A stretch of DNA of 34,790 nucleotides, taken from the NCBI GenBank assembly GCA_046538075.1, contig JBKHJN010000032.1:1-34790 (forward strand). Direction: 5' to 3'. The DNA is from Desulfobacca_B sp046538075 (GTDB lineage: Bacteria > Desulfobacterota > Desulfobaccia > Desulfobaccales > Desulfobaccaceae). Below, piece by piece: positions 24,678 through 32,254 of this stretch (positions are counted from its first letter, which is position 1; the number at the start of each line of letters is the position of its first letter). The position numbers were made by a program, and so were the translations under genes. The notes below the pieces were generated by a model. The model searched no databases. It was not told the DNA's origin and saw only the letters and a program-made list of their open reading frames with translations.

Positions 24678-25217
24678 ATGAGGTTTGGATCAGTGGATCG
24701 GTGCACTTTTCAAGCCGCACACAAACAGATACTCCGGGAGGCAGTGGTCATTGCTGAGGAAGTGACCAGTGATTTTTATAAACTGTCCCGCAGCCAGTGG
24801 CGGCAAAATCCTTATGATATCCTAACCTTGGAAGATTTGCAGCAGCCCGAAATATCCACTCATGCCCTGGCCCTGGTGGCCAAATATAACTGTTGCCGGA
24901 CCGGCCAGATGCTCAGATCGGCCTGCTTTGATTTATATCGCATCTGCCTCCAGGACCATAATATTCTCCGCAAGTTATCTGAAAACGAAGATCTTAGCCT
25001 GTTGCCGCTGTTGGTTTATGTGGTTACTCATGAACTGGTCCATGTCGTTCGGTTCGGACATTTTTATCAACTCTTTGAAGTTCCCGAGGCTGAAAAGACC
25101 AAAGAAGAAACCCGGGTGCATCGCCTTACCCAGCAAATCCTGGCTCCCCTGAAGATGCCCCGATTAACCCAAATTTTGCAATATTATCAAAAACCAGGAA
25201 TTGCTCAAGATCACTAA
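24678..25217 (+). CDS. Predicted HExxH zinc-dependent protein, function unknown
   Basis: A 179-residue, mainly helical soluble protein that I do not recognise. The notable element is THELVHVVRF at residues 117-126: H118, E119 and H122 form an HExxH metalloprotease-type site, with E143/E144 and H148 downstream as possible third ligands. There is no signal peptide. No Shine-Dalgarno precedes the ATG; the promoter runs right up to it. The FmdB-like zinc-ribbon gene starts 44 nt after its stop on the same strand. Protease activity is inferred from the motif only. Confidence 0.7.
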   Translation: MRFGSVDRCTFQAAHKQILREAVVIAEEVTSDFYKLSRSQWRQNPYDILTLEDLQQPEISTHALALVAKYNCCRTGQMLRSACFDLYRICLQDHNILRKLSENEDLSLLPLLVYVVTHELVHVVRFGHFYQLFEVPEAEKTKEETRVHRLTQQILAPLKMPRLTQILQYYQKPGIAQDH

Positions 25218-25261
25218 CAGGCCAGCGATTTCATGATTTGTTGAGAAGGAGGTTTGTTGAT

Positions 25262-25531
25262 ATGCCCATTTATGAGTACCAGTGCAGCGCTTGCGGTCAG
25301 GTGGTGGAGGAGTGGCAAAAATTTTCTGATCCTCCCTTGACCACTTGTCCAAGCTGTGGCGGGTCTTTGACCAAGCTCATCTCCCATAGCTCGTTTCATC
25401 TCAAGGGCAGCGGCTGGTATGTCACTGATTACCACCAAAAAAACCCCGGGAGTTCCCAACCTAGTGAAACCCCGGCTGAAAAAACCCCGCCGGCGGCCCC
25501 CGAGAAACCGCCGGCAGCCAAATCCGATTAA
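25262..25531 (+). CDS. FmdB-family zinc-ribbon regulatory protein
   Basis: An 89-residue protein. The first 45 residues form a zinc ribbon with two CxxC knuckles (YQCSACG and TCPSCGG), starting with the family hallmark MPIYEY. The rest is a low-complexity Pro/Lys/Glu tail. FmdB proteins are named after a presumed regulator of formamidase/acetamidase genes, but most have no known target. The start at 25262 is fixed by the MPIYEY motif and AAGGAGG at 25245-25251. The frame extends 8 codons further up. Confidence 0.85.
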   Translation: MPIYEYQCSACGQVVEEWQKFSDPPLTTCPSCGGSLTKLISHSSFHLKGSGWYVTDYHQKNPGSSQPSETPAEKTPPAAPEKPPAAKSD

Positions 25532-25620
25532 AGAGAGATTATATTAACCAACACCGGCTTGAGCCAGGAGCCTCTTCACAGCTCAGGCCGGCGATCATTT
25601 CAAAAAAGGAACCAATTATT

Positions 25621-26199
25621 GTGGCGGAAATCAAGAGCGCCCTGGAACTGGCCCTGGAAAAGGCGGACCGTCTGGGCCGGGCCACTGAACGAGAAATGCA
25701 GGACACCGAGTGGCGGGAGCGAGCCCGCCATTTAGCCGCTGATTTCCTGCGGGAAAAAGTCGAACTGGAGGAGAAAATCGCCAAAATACCGCCTGAATCA
25801 CGGCCGCTGGTGGTGGATACCCTCAAAGAAGTGCTGCTCCGCAATATTATCCTGCCCCGTGAGGGCGTGCTGGAGCTTAACTCGGAGCGGGCCCAGGCCG
25901 GGATGTTACAAATCGCCCGGGATAAAAAAGCCATGCAACGCCTGGTGAATGAAGTGGCTCAGCTGTGCAAGAATTTTGAACAGGTGCGGCAGAAAAGCTA
26001 TGAGCAGCTCAAGGCCAGTTTTGCCAGCAGCTTAAACAATATTCAGCGGTCTCTGGAAGCCCAAATGCACATGAAGGTCCAACTAGATGTGGAGCAAACC
26101 CCCCAGTTTCAGGAGGAGTGGCGTAAATTCGAAGCCAATTTAGTGAACCAGTTTGAGCCCTTACTGGAGCAATACAAGGCCCAGATGGGTGCTCTCTAA
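25621..26199 (+). CDS. Conserved-looking coiled-coil protein of unknown function
   Basis: A 192-residue, highly charged, helical cytoplasmic protein with no hydrophobic segment. Glu/Lys/Arg-rich helices run through residues 10-60 and 85-185, with a short break at LRNIILPREGVLELN. No catalytic motif is visible. The start is GTG at 25621, giving MAEIKSALELALEKAD; AAAAAGGAA upstream is an acceptable Shine-Dalgarno. It lies 89 nt after the FmdB gene and ends 11 nt from the stop of the convergent amidohydrolase gene. I do not recognise the family. Confidence 0.65.
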   Translation: MAEIKSALELALEKADRLGRATEREMQDTEWRERARHLAADFLREKVELEEKIAKIPPESRPLVVDTLKEVLLRNIILPREGVLELNSERAQAGMLQIARDKKAMQRLVNEVAQLCKNFEQVRQKSYEQLKASFASSLNNIQRSLEAQMHMKVQLDVEQTPQFQEEWRKFEANLVNQFEPLLEQYKAQMGAL

Positions 26200-26210
26200 A
26201 TTTATCGGCT

Positions 26211-26975
26211 TTAAGAAGGAATTTTTCGGGTAGCTAATAGACGCAGCCAGTTATCCGCAAAGATCGCCTGGGTCTCTTCCCGAGGCAGGCCCAAACTCAT
26301 AATTTTATCCCGTTCGTAAGCGGGATGGCCAAAAGGGTAGTCACTGCCGAAAAATAGCCGCCCGCTGCCATGGCGGTCAAGATAACTCCTAAGATCAGCG
26401 AGGCTTGCCAAAGCCGTGTCGGCATAGATGCGGGGATGAGACCAGATGCCCGCCTGTTCCAGACGGCGGTAACCCCCGTTCAAGGCCCCCAGGTGCGGAA
26501 TAATCACGGTGGCCGCCGGAGCCAGGGTCTCTATAAAGAAGATGGTATTGCTGGCCGTCTCTTCCAGTAGGATGGGCAAACCCAGTTCCCCCACCCGGTT
26601 AAGAAAGGCGGCGCAGCGAGGGTCATCGTAATGATATTCCGGTTCATCGGCATGCCGATGCCACTTGATGGCATAAAATTCTGGGGTAAGCTCTGATTCG
26701 GCAAAGTCGTTCCAGACAAAGAAATAAGGAAATAATTCCAGTTCCGGGTCCTGCAAGTCCCGCAGGTATTGGTTGGCCCGTCGCCGGCTGGCCTGCCAGG
26801 CAGAAGTATCCTCAAAATAATAGTCGCGGCGGTCGTAGATATCCTCTACCGGCGGAATCAGACCCACTCCGGCAAAGCCGGCATCGATCAGCAGCGGCCG
26901 GATGCGCTCAAAGGGCAGCGCCACCTTCTGGATACCGCAATGCACATGGCTGTCAATAATCCGATAATGGGCCAT
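26211..26975 (-). CDS. Amidohydrolase-superfamily (amidohydrolase-2/TatD-like) protein
   Basis: A 254-residue TIM-barrel hydrolase. Metal-site landmarks are the strand-1 HxH (H10-V-H12 in IDSHVHCG), H161 on strand 6 (IIPHLGAL) and D212 on strand 8 (FGSDYPFGHP). At the strand-5 position, where a histidine is usual, the sequence reads PILLEET (E138/E139), so metal ligation may differ. The substrate is unknown; decarboxylases and lactonases share the fold. It follows the Mth938-like gene by 9 nt and is probably co-transcribed. Confidence 0.8.
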   Translation of the reverse strand: MAHYRIIDSHVHCGIQKVALPFERIRPLLIDAGFAGVGLIPPVEDIYDRRDYYFEDTSAWQASRRRANQYLRDLQDPELELFPYFFVWNDFAESELTPEFYAIKWHRHADEPEYHYDDPRCAAFLNRVGELGLPILLEETASNTIFFIETLAPAATVIIPHLGALNGGYRRLEQAGIWSHPRIYADTALASLADLRSYLDRHGSGRLFFGSDYPFGHPAYERDKIMSLGLPREETQAIFADNWLRLLATRKIPS

Positions 26976-26984
26976 GCCTGGTCC

Positions 26985-27326
26985 TCAACAGGTGAGATGA
27001 AAGGCGGCCGCCGCCTTGCGGCTCTTCGACAACTGATTGAATCGGTCGCAAGCCTCCCGGGTCGGGAGAGTCACCAATTCAATGTTGTTCTGGCGCAGAT
27101 GGTCTTCCAAAGCTTTGTCTACCCGCATCTGTCCCGGCATCCCGGTCCCCACCACCAGTATCTCAATCCCGGCTTTAAGGGCCTCCTGCACATCCTGAAG
27201 CTGCAGCAGATGGCTCTGTTGACGCCACCAATCGTCTTTGACCCGGTCCGGTAAGATCAGGACATCCTGGCGGTAGGTCTTTCCGTCAATGACGATCTGG
27301 CCAAAATCATAGGCTTCGATCTGCAT
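26985..27326 (-). CDS. Mth938-like (DUF498) domain protein
   Basis: A 113-residue single-domain protein of the Mth938/NDUFAF3-like fold. Features are the N-terminal beta region FGQIVIDGKTYRQDVLILPD, the central strand-turn ILVVGTGMPGQM, and a helix ending in TREACDRFNQL. The human relative NDUFAF3 helps assemble respiratory complex I, but bacterial members have no firm role. It sits between the slp lipoprotein gene (34 nt upstream) and the amidohydrolase gene (9 nt downstream). Confidence 0.82.
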   Translation of the reverse strand: MQIEAYDFGQIVIDGKTYRQDVLILPDRVKDDWWRQQSHLLQLQDVQEALKAGIEILVVGTGMPGQMRVDKALEDHLRQNNIELVTLPTREACDRFNQLSKSRKAAAAFHLTC

Positions 27327-27360
27327 GATTCAGCTTTCCTCCCAATATGCTCAAAAGCTT

Positions 27361-27870
27361 TCAAAAGCTGTGGATATATGGATCAAAATATGGCGGCTCA
27401 TACCAATGCCTAAAGGGTGGGTGAAACCAATCCGGTGGCACAGTCAGCAGCTCAAAAGGGTACTCCCAGAGATAAATCTGCTCGGGAATGAGCAACAGGG
27501 TGTTGTCCTTCGGTCCGCCCACCTTGCCAGCCACAGTCACCTTGCGACCCTTGACATAATGGCTTTTATTGAGATATTGAGGGCTTTGGACCAAAAATTG
27601 GCCGCCCGACGGTGTCTTATCCAATGGCCTGAGCTTCGGACCCAACTCCTGTTGGCTGACCCACAGCCAACTGCCGCCATTGGCAGGGCTGACCGACATT
27701 ACTTCGCCGCCCAACACCACTACCTGCCCGCGCCATTTCTGCGGATTGCTTTGCAGTTCCTCAAAACCCAGGCTCCGGTCAGCCTGGCTGAGCACCGACT
27801 TGGAGATTACCGGCCCACAACCTCCCAGGCTCAGGCCAAGAAGAATGCCGATCAGGACCCGAAGTTTCAT
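27361..27870 (-). CDS. Slp-family outer-membrane lipoprotein
   Basis: A 169-residue lipoprotein. The signal peptide ends in LGGC with the lipidated C18. The mature part has the Slp pattern: a segment VLSQADRSLGFEELQSNPQKWRG (residues 26-48), then an OB-like beta barrel (VVLGGEVMSV, GRKVTVAGKVGG, IYLWEYP). The C-terminal tail is rich in Trp, Pro and Tyr. E. coli Slp is a starvation- and stationary-phase-induced lipoprotein of unclear role. GGGAGG precedes the ATG at 27870. It diverges from the Tyr-rich secreted protein gene across 181 nt. Confidence 0.85.
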   Translation of the reverse strand: MKLRVLIGILLGLSLGGCGPVISKSVLSQADRSLGFEELQSNPQKWRGQVVVLGGEVMSVSPANGGSWLWVSQQELGPKLRPLDKTPSGGQFLVQSPQYLNKSHYVKGRKVTVAGKVGGPKDNTLLLIPEQIYLWEYPFELLTVPPDWFHPPFRHWYEPPYFDPYIHSF

Positions 27871-28004
27871 TTATTTCCCTCCCGGAATCACTTCCCCCCT
27901 TCTCCAAATTATCAGATTATTTTACCTTGGCAAGGAAATTCTGGTAGCCTAAATGTGCTGTTCGTTTCTGCCCAACCTTGTTCAAATAGGCAGCATAACA
28001 GGCA

Positions 28005-28033
28005 TGGACATCGCCAGCCTTCATGATTATAAT
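28005..28033 (+). promoter_or_regulatory. Strong sigma-70-like promoter for the Tyr/Gly/Pro-rich protein
   Basis: TGGACA (28005-28010), an exact 17-bp spacer and a perfect TATAAT (28028-28033). The predicted transcription start is near 28040, leaving a leader of about 12 nt that consists mostly of the AAGGAG ribosome-binding site. Confidence 0.65.
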
Positions 28034-28051
28034 TAACCAAAAGGAGTGACA

Positions 28052-28369
28052 ATGAGGGTATTGCAGCGAGCCAAAAAATGGTCGATGCTCTGGGCCTTAC
28101 TTCTGGTCTTGGCCAGCTCGGGGCCAGCCTGTGCCTGGAGGGGCGGGTATTACCCCAGCGGCAGGTATTACCCCCCCCACCATGGTTACTATTACCCGCG
28201 GGGCATTATTTCTAACCGGAATATTCCCGTGCGAAGACCCATGCCCCGCTATTGCCCCAGATACTATAGCCCCTATTCTCCCTATGGCCCCGGTTGGAAC
28301 CGCCATTGGAAGGGCGGTGGCGGTTATCTCGGGCCCCCTGGGGGCGGACTATTTATCATTATTAAATAG
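28052..28369 (+). CDS. Small secreted Tyr/Gly/Pro-rich protein
   Basis: A 105-residue protein with a clear signal peptide (KKWSMLWALLLVLA, cleavage likely after ACA near residue 28). The mature part is low-complexity, with YYP and YPS repeats, basic residues, a run GGGGYLGPPGGG and a hydrophobic C-terminus (LFIIIK). I chose the ATG at 28052 because AAAGGAG lies 5 nt upstream; a GTG at 28046 is inside that Shine-Dalgarno. It is probably a surface or periplasmic structural protein, but no family is recognised. It ends 8 nt from the stop of the convergent GKKTGW-repeat gene. Confidence 0.7.
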   Translation: MRVLQRAKKWSMLWALLLVLASSGPACAWRGGYYPSGRYYPPHHGYYYPRGIISNRNIPVRRPMPRYCPRYYSPYSPYGPGWNRHWKGGGGYLGPPGGGLFIIIK

Positions 28370-28377
28370 CCATCCGG

Positions 28378-28881
28378 TTATTTATGCTTCTTTAGCTTTT
28401 TCGGCGGCCCGGGTCTTTTCTGCTGGTCGGGCTGAGTCCTTCCCCATCCGGTCTTTTTTCCCTTAGACCAACCTGGAAAATGGTGTTTTTTCATCTGCCC
28501 CGGAGGCATAGAAGCCCCGCCCCAGCCAGTCTTCTTTCCCCGGGACCAACCCGGCGGGCTTTTGTAATATTCCGGGCCGATTTCACGAAAAATCGGAGGA
28601 ATTTTTTCCACTCTTTTCCAGGGCCCCCGATAGGTATCTCCCTGGGACCAGTCGCCCTCATAAAAGTAATAATATTTTTTCCCGTAACGGAATAAGTCGC
28701 CCGGCAGATCAGGCAAATCAGGAGCATATTCCACCCCATGGACCCCCTTCACCGGTTGCCATGGACCGGTTTTATGAGGCGGCCCCGGAGGCTCGGCCAG
28801 GCAACTATGGCTCCCCGGCCCAAAGGCGAGCCAAGTAATAGTCAAAACCAACACTAACCAAAGTTTCATAATTGTGGACAT
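28378..28881 (-). CDS. Secreted protein with two GKKTGWG repeats
   Basis: A 167-residue protein with a signal peptide (MKLWLVLVLTITWLAFG). The mature part has a Tyr/Trp-rich segment, FRYGKKYYYFYEGDWSQG. Its C-terminal third is a basic Pro/Gly/Lys-rich tail with two near-identical units, PGWSRGKKTGWG and PGWSKGKKTGWG, separated by a linker PPGQMKKHHF. The tail ends in KKLKKHK and is strongly cationic, suggesting binding to the anionic envelope or to a polysaccharide (inference). The ATG at 28881 follows GGAGGAG with 5-nt spacing; the frame extends 13 codons upstream. Function unknown. Confidence 0.7.
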   Translation of the reverse strand: MSTIMKLWLVLVLTITWLAFGPGSHSCLAEPPGPPHKTGPWQPVKGVHGVEYAPDLPDLPGDLFRYGKKYYYFYEGDWSQGDTYRGPWKRVEKIPPIFREIGPEYYKSPPGWSRGKKTGWGGASMPPGQMKKHHFPGWSKGKKTGWGRTQPDQQKRPGPPKKLKKHK

Positions 28882-28915
28882 CGGTCTCCTCCTGGTTGAT
28901 TTGTTCCACCTGCTC

Positions 28916-28945
28916 ATCATAGCCCAACCACTCTGCTATGATCAA
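28916..28945 (-). promoter_or_regulatory. Candidate promoter for the GKKTGW-repeat protein
   Basis: On the minus strand TTGATC (28945-28940), an 18-bp spacer and TATGAT (28921-28916) would start transcription near 28909, about 28 nt before the start codon at 28881. Confidence 0.45.
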
Positions 28946-29119
28946 GTTTTACGGGTTGGACCGGCGGATTTATGGTATTGCCAACCTGACAAACTTATCC
29001 CCTTCAGCCTCAAATATGAATTAATTTTATATTTTTAGTTGATTATGATAAAAGAATTGTTGTAGAGTTGCAATAAATAACCCAACAAAAACCAAGGGGT
29101 ATCTAAGGAGGTGCCATGA

Positions 29120-29296
29120 ATGGAAACTTCCACTAAAAAACGTCCCTCGGTGGTCATATCTATCACTGGGAAGACTCTGTATGAAGACACCCAGGAAAGA
29201 AGAAACCGCTACTTGGGAATTCAACCCGAGGAACCTCAAACACCCTTGGAGGAGAAGACCGAGAAAGTCTCCTGGTGGAAGAAGCTTTTTGGTTAG
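29120..29296 (+). CDS. 58-residue hypothetical protein
   Basis: A small, charged, soluble protein: a basic N-terminus (TKKRPSVVISITGKTLYEDT), an acidic Pro/Glu linker, and an aromatic basic end WWKKLFG that could act as a membrane-surface or partner-binding tail. The Shine-Dalgarno AAGGAGG at 29105-29111 lies 8 nt before the ATG at 29120. A closer, out-of-frame ATG at 29116 would give only six codons. No family is recognised. Confidence 0.55.
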   Translation: METSTKKRPSVVISITGKTLYEDTQERRNRYLGIQPEEPQTPLEEKTEKVSWWKKLFG

Positions 29297-29537
29297 ATGC
29301 TTCTTTGCGCCCCTGAGCCTTAATTCTAGCTTTTTCTAACTGGGATAGATTATCAGGACTGGCCCCGTACTTGTCTGTTCAGGTGAACAGGGCAGTTCAT
29401 TACGCGGAGATGCCCTGAGAATGTTTTGGTTTAACCTCGATCGGGTGAAAATTTTATCCATATTACGGGCAGAAGGCGCCCAGGGCCTCCATCTTGGCGC
29501 ACTTTAAACATGGAAATCCCCCAGGTAAAATTAACTC
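29297..29537 (+). other. 241-nt intergenic region with three small stem-loops
   Basis: No convincing gene. Three consecutive stems can be drawn on the plus strand: CTGTTC/GAACAG (29375-29380 with 29385-29390), GGGCA/TGCCC (29390-29394 with 29411-29415) and GCGCC/GGCGC (29476-29480 with 29496-29500). They may belong to the 5' leader of the TPR gene. I cannot match them to a known riboswitch. A 28-codon frame at 29421-29507 lacks a good ribosome-binding site. Confidence 0.35.
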
Positions 29538-29990
29538 ATGACCACCAAAGACAAAATTGCCCAATTCTTATCTGACATTGAGGCCGGACGGGAATTTTTC
29601 CGGGAGGGGGTAAGCCAGGTAGAGGCGGGAAATTATGCCGCCGGAATTACTGCCTTACAAGAGGCCCTGCGGCGTTCCCCGAATTTTCCGCAGGCCTACG
29701 CCTGGTTGGGTTATGCCTGTCTGGAGCGGGCCTTGAAAGCCGAACCGGCTTGGGCCGCTGAGTTTTTCGACCAGGCCCTGGAGTCCGCCGGGCAGGCGCT
29801 GGATTTTGAGCTCTGCCCGCAAAACGCCTGTGCCCTGGCCCATTGTGTCCTGGGGCTAGTCCACTTAAAAGCCTATAATGATCGAAATTATGCCTTAAAA
29901 AAATATGAACTGGTCCGACAACTGAATCAAAAATTCGCCCGTCTGCTCAAAGACCGGATTAATCAGAACCCCCTCTCCCAAACCCCTTAA
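29538..29990 (+). CDS. Tetratricopeptide-repeat protein
   Basis: A 150-residue cytoplasmic protein of paired helices. One canonical TPR runs over about residues 19-52 (GVSQVEAGNYAAGITALQEA, then RRSPNFPQAYAWLGYACLE). A second, degenerate one contains AAEFFDQALESAGQALDFELCPQNACALAHCVLGLVH. A Lys-rich helix follows. TPRs bind partner proteins; the partner is unknown. There is no signal peptide. The Shine-Dalgarno is weak (AGG about 14 nt upstream of the ATG). Confidence 0.75.
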   Translation: MTTKDKIAQFLSDIEAGREFFREGVSQVEAGNYAAGITALQEALRRSPNFPQAYAWLGYACLERALKAEPAWAAEFFDQALESAGQALDFELCPQNACALAHCVLGLVHLKAYNDRNYALKKYELVRQLNQKFARLLKDRINQNPLSQTP

Positions 29991-30040
29991 GAAGCGAGGG
30001 CCGATTCCGGGGGCACTGACCGCTCCAGGCGAGAATATGA

Positions 30041-30601
30041 CTAAGGCTGGACGATGACCGGGGTGCCGGTTTCAACCAGGTCGAACATCTTTCTGATGTC
30101 GGCGTTGCGCATCCGCACGCAGCCGTGGGAAACCGCCTGGCCCAGCAGGTGTTCGCCCGGAGTGCCGTGAAAGCCGATGCATTGTTTGCCATTCGTCCAG
30201 AAACCGATCCAGCGTTCCCCAAGCACACTGTCCGGTCCTGGTTCACTTATCTTGCCGTTCCAGGGATTCTTCCACGCGGGATTGCGCACCTTGTCGAAGA
30301 CCTGAAACCTGCCGGTGGGAGTTTCCCAGCCTCTCTTGCCAACCGCTACCTGGTAGCTGGCCACCTCGTGATCTTTGTCATACACAAAGACGCGGCGCTG
30401 GCGCAATTTTAACACTATTCGCCTGTCCTGGGCCGGGGAGGTGATTACCGGGATTTTGGTCGGATGTTTCTGATGGTCCTCAACGTCAGCGCCATAAGCG
30501 TTTCTGGTTCCATTGTCCAGTGGTTTTGCCGACCGGGCCCTCCCTGTCTGGGACGGGAGCAAGAGCAGAATGGCGGCGATCAAGGCTATCCGGCTTATCA
30601 A
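30041..30601 (-). CDS. L,D-transpeptidase (YkuD domain), secreted
   Basis: A periplasmic cysteine transpeptidase that cross-links peptidoglycan 3-3 or attaches proteins to it. A signal peptide (residues 1-23) and a short linker lead to the YkuD domain (about 61-186). The catalytic region is IGFHGTPG with H145, then SHGCVRM with H159, C161 and R163. There is no LysM domain, and at 186 residues it is a minimal version. The start codon is TTG at 30601, with AGGGA about 10 nt upstream. It is convergent with the TPR gene. Confidence 0.92.
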   Translation of the reverse strand: MISRIALIAAILLLLPSQTGRARSAKPLDNGTRNAYGADVEDHQKHPTKIPVITSPAQDRRIVLKLRQRRVFVYDKDHEVASYQVAVGKRGWETPTGRFQVFDKVRNPAWKNPWNGKISEPGPDSVLGERWIGFWTNGKQCIGFHGTPGEHLLGQAVSHGCVRMRNADIRKMFDLVETGTPVIVQP

Positions 30602-30657
30602 GTCTTGAAATCCCTTTGCTGATCAGTCCACAAGGCCTTTATTTACTTTTGCGGCTA

Positions 30658-30984
30658 TTAATATGCCCTGAGCCTTATACCCTTTATCAGTGGAATAGTT
30701 TGACTCTCATCGATCAACACCAGCACCGGTTTATTGCTGCTGATGGCGGTTAAGGCGACCGCCAGCATCTCTTTTTCCCGCCCTACCGGAGCTACACAGG
30801 TTTTTGTAAAGCCTGGGGTACCCACGCTCCGTGTCAAATGAATCCTCACCTTGTATGGATTGATCTGCGGGCCGGCCCATTTAACGGTGCAGGTGTACCA
30901 AGTTTCCGCAGCCTGAGCCGCAACCGCGGCGGCCACCAGGCTGAAGACCACCAGGACCAGCACTGCCATTTTCCTGATTTTCAT
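30658..30984 (-). CDS. Small secreted protein, unknown function
   Basis: A 108-residue protein with a clear signal peptide (MKIRKMAVLVLVVFSLVAA..., cleavage probably after AQA near residue 25). The roughly 83-residue mature domain has two cysteines (in TWYTC and TKTC) that could form a disulfide, and predicted beta strands VRIHLTRS and PVLVLIDE. GGGAGGA precedes the ATG. The L,D-transpeptidase gene lies 56 nt downstream on the same strand. No family is recognised. Confidence 0.65.
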   Translation of the reverse strand: MKIRKMAVLVLVVFSLVAAAVAAQAAETWYTCTVKWAGPQINPYKVRIHLTRSVGTPGFTKTCVAPVGREKEMLAVALTAISSNKPVLVLIDESQTIPLIKGIRLRAY

Positions 30985-31234
30985 TTTAATCCTCCCATGA
31001 TGAGCCTATCCGAGTAACAAGGTTAATGTTCGAGGTCTTATGGCAGAAAGCCATGTTTACAACGGAATTATTCAATCTCGGTTACTGGCCAAAGAGCAAT
31101 ATTTTTGGGGAAATACCTATCCATATTATAATATTGGTTGATAACCATTCTCAACAAAACTTAGCCGGGGGCGGCGATTCTGGTCTTTATTGCGGCTTTT
31201 GTTCCACTGCCTTGAGGAACTAGTCCCGTTCCGT

Positions 31235-32254
31235 TCAATCTCCCAGGATTAAGTGGTAAATATGGGCCAGTCCCTGGGTCCATTTGGGGGAGCCATACTT
31301 ATCATAAAGGCCCCAATAGGGGCCGTTCGGTTCTGACTTCCAGGGTTCATCAAACATCTCAAATAAAAAAGCACTCCAATTTTTCTCAGCACACCAGGCC
31401 GAACACCAACAGGTATGATGGTGTTCGTTGTCGACCGAGGCCACCGCCGCCCCTTGCGGGGGGCCATCGCTGGGCCAGCCGATTTCCCCGATGATAATCG
31501 GCTTCCCAGTCGCGCCGTAGATGTGGTTAAATTCTTGATAGTTCCAATCCAGGTTGGCATAAATGTCTGCTTCCCGGCAGGCAATGCCCGCATACCAGGG
31601 ATAAATGTTGATCATCCAGACATCGATATTGCCACAGGTCTTGAGCTGGTCATTGATCGGATGCCCGTTTTCGTCCTGATTGCCATGGGCTGCCCCCCAG
31701 GACAGGCCAGTGGTCAAAACCACCTGGGCCCGGCGCGCCTCCGTCAGATTTTTCCGGACATACTCCAAATCAGCCATCAGTTGAGCCACCGAGACCCAGT
31801 GGTCGCCGGCCTGGGAGTCGCCATAGAGGCACTCATTGCCCACCACAATGGCCGCCACGTTGGGGTAGCTATTGGCCAGTTGGATAGCCTGGTTGAGCTG
31901 GGCTTTGGTGCTGTGGGGGGCGTGGGGATCTTCGTGGTTTACACTGCTTTCATACACCCCGACGCAGATTTTTAAGTGGGGATAATGGGCGGCGGCCAGG
32001 GGAACTACCTGGTCTAGGCCATTGTCCACGGCATAGGTCTTGACAAATTTAAAATTGGCCCCGGAAATTAGATTTAGATCAGCTCTGATCTGCTCCGGGG
32101 GAATGTAGGTATAAAATTCCGGGCTCTGGCCGTCCTTATGAAAAGGCCCATAATTCACCCCCATAAATTGTTCAGAAAACGTGGGGCCGGCCCAACTTGG
32201 GGCGGAAGAGAAACCAATCCAGCAGATAGACAGGACAATGAGGCCAAGTTTCAA
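31235..32254 (-). CDS. Secreted glycoside hydrolase family 17-like beta-1,3-glucanase
   Basis: This enzyme probably hydrolyses or transglycosylates beta-1,3-glucan. The TIM barrel starts at FMGVNYGPF. Acid/base E141 lies in VVGNECLYG on strand 4, and nucleophile E257 lies in IIGEIGWPSDG on strand 7, the GH17 hallmark (numbering from the TTG at 32254). The N-terminus is then a signal peptide, LKLGLIVLSICWIGFSS. I prefer this TTG, with AGAGGG just upstream, because the longer frame from ATG 32380 would bury the signal peptide 42 residues inside. No partner genes for glucan synthesis lie nearby. The downstream end is isolated by 250 nt. Confidence 0.82.
   Translation of the reverse strand: MKLGLIVLSICWIGFSSAPSWAGPTFSEQFMGVNYGPFHKDGQSPEFYTYIPPEQIRADLNLISGANFKFVKTYAVDNGLDQVVPLAAAHYPHLKICVGVYESSVNHEDPHAPHSTKAQLNQAIQLANSYPNVAAIVVGNECLYGDSQAGDHWVSVAQLMADLEYVRKNLTEARRAQVVLTTGLSWGAAHGNQDENGHPINDQLKTCGNIDVWMINIYPWYAGIACREADIYANLDWNYQEFNHIYGATGKPIIIGEIGWPSDGPPQGAAVASVDNEHHHTCWCSAWCAEKNWSAFLFEMFDEPWKSEPNGPYWGLYDKYGSPKWTQGLAHIYHLILGD

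Noticed and set aside
27325..28026. 233-codon plus-strand frame opposite the Slp lipoprotein gene
   Set aside because: It is antisense to a gene with a clear lipobox and Slp pattern, and runs through the divergent promoter region.
29340..29510. Cyclic-di-GMP or other riboswitch before the TPR gene
   Set aside because: Stem-loops are present, but I could not match conserved loop sequences of any riboswitch class I know.
31026..31223. 65-codon plus-strand frame between two minus-strand genes
   Set aside because: It has only a weak AAGG upstream, no recognisable features and an irregular composition. It is probably chance in an AT-richer gap.
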